Assembly: GCA_914767715.1 (NCBI GenBank)
Contig: OU612065.1
Location: 28,396,001 to 28,460,000 of the forward strand
Source: Membranipora membranacea
Taxonomy: Eukaryota > Bryozoa > Gymnolaemata > Cheilostomatida > Membraniporidae
DNA length: 64,000 bases
Direction: 5' to 3'
The notes beneath the pieces are model-generated. The model was not told where the DNA came from and did not search any database. It was given only the letters and a program-made list of their open reading frames with translations. Made by a program: the position numbers and the translations under genes. Below, piece by piece: positions 61,550 through 64,000 of the stretch (position 1 is its first letter; every line of letters begins with the position of its first letter).

Positions 61550-64000
61550 ATGGTGTCTACTCAAATGAGGAATGGAGGATTCGCAGTAGCAGCTGTGGCA
61601 GCATACTTCGGAGCATTTGGGATACATTCTGGTCTTATACTACTATGTTCTCTTATCTCTTTCCTTGTTGGGTGAGTGGACATATAAAATCATTCAGTTG
61701 TGTGTAGCACTAACCCCTACATTACGGCAGCTTAAGCGTCCACTAAAAATAATGTGGCAAACTATAACCATCATTGAAACTGAAGTGATATTTTTGATAA
61801 TGAGTTGCAATGCTTTAAATGATGTTCAAACAACAGTAATTGACCCTTGGTAAACATCATAATCATCAGCAATATTATCAGATCTATGGTAAATTTGGTT
61901 CTGCAGGATGGAAATTAGTTGATAGTTTGCTTATTGTCATTTTAGGGGATGCTTTGGTTGCCGTAGCTTAGGCATTGTGTCCACTTGCCTGTTTCTGTTT
62001 ATCATTCATAATGAATGCGGAGTTGCAGCCGATCAAGGATGTTCCAGAGAAAAGTCAAAACAGGCCAGGATGATAGTCAATCAAGTTGTACTCCCAAGAT
62101 ACTCGTTAAAAGGACTGGATATACCTCATACCTGTCCGCTGTCTCCAGCGAATGACCAGTATGCTTCATTTGAAGTTATGAAAAGGCGTCTAGGCAGCAA
62201 ATGGATGTGCTCTGTCTGTGGTAAAACGTTTGACAAAGAAACAGATCTAGATTCACATCTGGTGGAAATCCATCCAGCACCCAAAGTCAACGGCTGTTTA
62301 GCTGATTATTGTGACGTTTTAAGATGTGAGCCTTATTTCAATTTGCTTAAAAAGGGTAAATGCAATGAAGATGATATGGCCAATCTAAAACTGAAATGTA
62401 TGAATATGGTAAGAGATCAATGTGCACCTGAGCATTTCGGTCCAGTAGAGAAACTGCAGGTAGAAGTGTCCGTACAAGCCAGTATGTGTTCTTATCTTAC
62501 CTGCGACAATTACTGGGCTGTACCTGAGGAAGAGGTAATAAATCACGAGACATACTACTACACAACATATGCAGTAGCGCTAGTAGCTCTGATCGGTTTT
62601 CTCTACATATATTTCAAAGTTGCCAGCTCCAATCTAGAAAACAGCAAATCAATAGATGAGATTCTAGCGGAAGCCCACAAGTATGAGAAGCCAAAACCTC
62701 AGATTATACCGCCTGATTCAAATATGGAGATCAGACACAGGAACCCTATTGTCAATCGGCAGTGGTCTGAATATGAAAACTAAGCTGATGTCTCAATCTT
62801 ACTCTCCTAGTCCGAACGATCTTCCAATCTACGCCTGCTTGCTTTGCACTGTAAGGTGCTTTTGTATCCTTATACCTTTTTTATGATGTATATAGTTAAG
62901 TTTCTATGTTAACTTGGCATTTAAAGCGATTTTCAAGACTTTATTCACCACTTGAAGATAGTAATTGTATAGCTTCTAGTATCCACTATGCAACTCATTT
63001 TTGATTATACCAAAGTTATGGTATAGTCTGGCCAGTGCTATTTATATATTTTCATTTATACCGCCAGCCTCACCGCCAAGTTACATTCTGCCATTCAATT
63101 GTCTATAGTCAGATTTGTGTTTTCATGACATATTTTGTTTCTTCATCCATGTACAATACACTCTGTCACAGCCAAAATTCTGCTTCTTGATTATTAGAAT
63201 CAGTTGCATCCTACAGTGAATGAGACCTAATGAATTTTACGTAAAACCAAGGGGTGAAAGAAACTCCTTGATAAAATAATTACTTGTCAACTCATCGAAC
63301 TTTGTGTAGTTGTTATCAGGCACATCTGATACTTGGGCCTATTCCAGCAGTGGCTGGGCTGCTCATCCTGCACTATGCTGGAATATTAGGGTTATTCATA
63401 TAATACTTATTTATTGTTTTCTTATAATTTTATTGATATCTATACCTTCTACTTTGCTTCTAGCTCCATAGTTGTGTGTCTGTATTATGGGAAGAAACAG
63501 TCAGATTTGACATATGGACAGGCCAAAGTACCCTTGGCACCAACATCGGTGGGCATACCCAGGGTAAGTGAACGCGTCTATCCAGTAATGTTATATTTTG
63601 GATACCAATTGGGACTTAACATACAAAGCGAAAAGCTCACCGATTGCATGTATGCCCCTAATCATAATCATATTGATACCATAACCTACAGGCAATTGAT
63701 ATCTCCCCTCCTAAAAACGTGCCGATAATAAGCCAAGAAAATGGAACAAACAATTAGCCAAGAGAGGTTGAGTCAACTACATAAAAACAGATTTGCAAAT
63801 AGTTTTGAGGGAGATTCACTCATACTTGCATCCCTTGCAAACAGATCTAAATGTTTGCTGACATCAATTTTAAGATATTTTCTTATCTCTTTCTGTAGCT
63901 GGTGGACATGATGGAGGAATATAAGGAGAATGAGTTACGGCGTGTAAAGCTAGATAAGCGACTAACTGGTGCCTCCAATATAGACGAACAATTACAAGAG
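61550..64000 (+). CDS. SNX13: SNX13-like sorting nexin, N-terminal exons (gene continues past right edge)
   Basis: Coding exons 61550-61671, 63464-63563 and 63899 to the window end give 108 residues with exact phases (2, 0). Exon 1 encodes a hydrophobic hairpin (about residues 10-45, with LILLCSLISFLVG). Joined to exon 2 it reads FLVGSIVVCLYYGKK, which parallels the human SNX13 segment FVGGGLVVTLLFGK. Then come PLAPTSVGIPR and VKLDKRLTGASNIDE, matching the SNX13 PPTSPGVPK and IKIDRRLTGANIIDE segments at the start of the PXA domain. SNX13 family proteins are ER-anchored, with PXA, RGS, PX and nexin-C domains, and act at ER-endosome/lipid droplet contacts; all but the PXA start lie outside. An acceptor-like TTTTACAG ends at 61529, so an untranslated exon probably precedes. 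The intron after exon 1 holds another long coding exon (61946-62783). Confidence 0.88.
61946..62783 (+). CDS. Cys-rich membrane protein with C2H2-type motif, inside SNX13 intron 1
   Basis: An open exon of 838 bases follows a TCATTTTAG acceptor and ends in TAA; I do not recognise the family. No in-frame ATG lies between the upstream stop (61923) and the hydrophobic leader, so the N-terminus must come from another exon. Joining SNX13 exon 1 (61550-61671, phase 2) gives a continuous 319-residue frame, used for numbering here. Features: hydrophobic segment about 49-60 followed by ADQGC (signal-peptide-like); CSVC at 129-132 with H145 and H150, spacing C-x2-C-x12-H-x4-H; twelve cysteines in all between the leader and the second membrane helix, including the CLADYCDVLRC run; a helix about 249-269 (YAVALVALIGFLYIYF); then a 50-residue charged, proline-containing tail. 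The cysteines suggest a luminal or extracellular domain with disulfides. It is either an alternative 3' terminal exon of the SNX13 locus or a nested gene with an unseen first exon. Confidence 0.75.
62784..63463. other. SNX13-like intron remainder / 3' flank of the C2H2 membrane-protein exon
   Basis: This contains the 3' untranslated sequence expected for the exon ending at 62783. No canonical AATAAA was found on the plus strand; weak variants AATACA (about 63152) and GATAAA (about 63271) occur. A polypyrimidine tract and TTCTAG acceptor lead into SNX13 exon 2 at 63464. Confidence 0.5.

Overview
This is a 64 kb window of animal nuclear DNA. It is AT-rich, genes are split by GT-AG introns of a few hundred bases to about 4 kb, and there are many short non-autonomous repeats but no operons. 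I rebuilt four protein-coding genes by reading exons in frame across splice sites and comparing them with remembered animal families. All four are general bilaterian genes. The repeat content and intron sizes suggest an invertebrate, perhaps a lophotrochozoan such as a mollusc, but the species cannot be settled from sequence alone.

Layout. (1) Minus strand, 14335 down past the left edge: the N-terminal half of a TGFBRAP1/Vps3-like CORVET tethering subunit (nine coding exons, 363 residues; the rest lies outside). (2) 14.3-24.1 kb: intergenic, with one striking cluster of TGACAG/CTGTCA sites at 22.2-22.5 kb. (3) Plus strand, 24118-29867: a complete LCOR/Mblk-1/E93-family transcription factor with two Pipsqueak-type HTH domains (four coding exons, 730 residues). 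(4) Minus strand, 57372 down to 30701: a complete NCAPH (Barren) condensin I kleisin (18 coding exons, 700 residues, including a 15-nt microexon). It converges on gene 3 with about 830 bp between stop codons. (5) Plus strand from 61550 to beyond the right edge: the first three coding exons of a SNX13-like sorting nexin.

The most unusual observation is in the first intron of the SNX13-like gene. A long open exon (61946-62783) there encodes a cysteine-rich, membrane-anchored protein with a C2H2-type motif. It has no start codon of its own before its hydrophobic leader, but it is in exact splice phase with SNX13 exon 1. The locus may therefore make two unrelated membrane proteins from a shared first exon, or host a nested gene whose first exon I cannot see.

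The introns and spacers carry many young palindromic elements: a 316-bp foldback with about 98% identical arms, three TIR elements in one NCAPH intron, two relatives of a CCTTGTCACG-ended TIR family, a chain of hairpins at 59.65-59.9 kb, and a 28-bp minisatellite with a nested 3-unit period. Two tRNA-derived SINE-like elements and several tandem duplications are also present. The four genes belong to unrelated processes (endosomal tethering, transcription, chromosome condensation, ER/endosome lipid-contact sorting), and nothing suggests a functional cluster.
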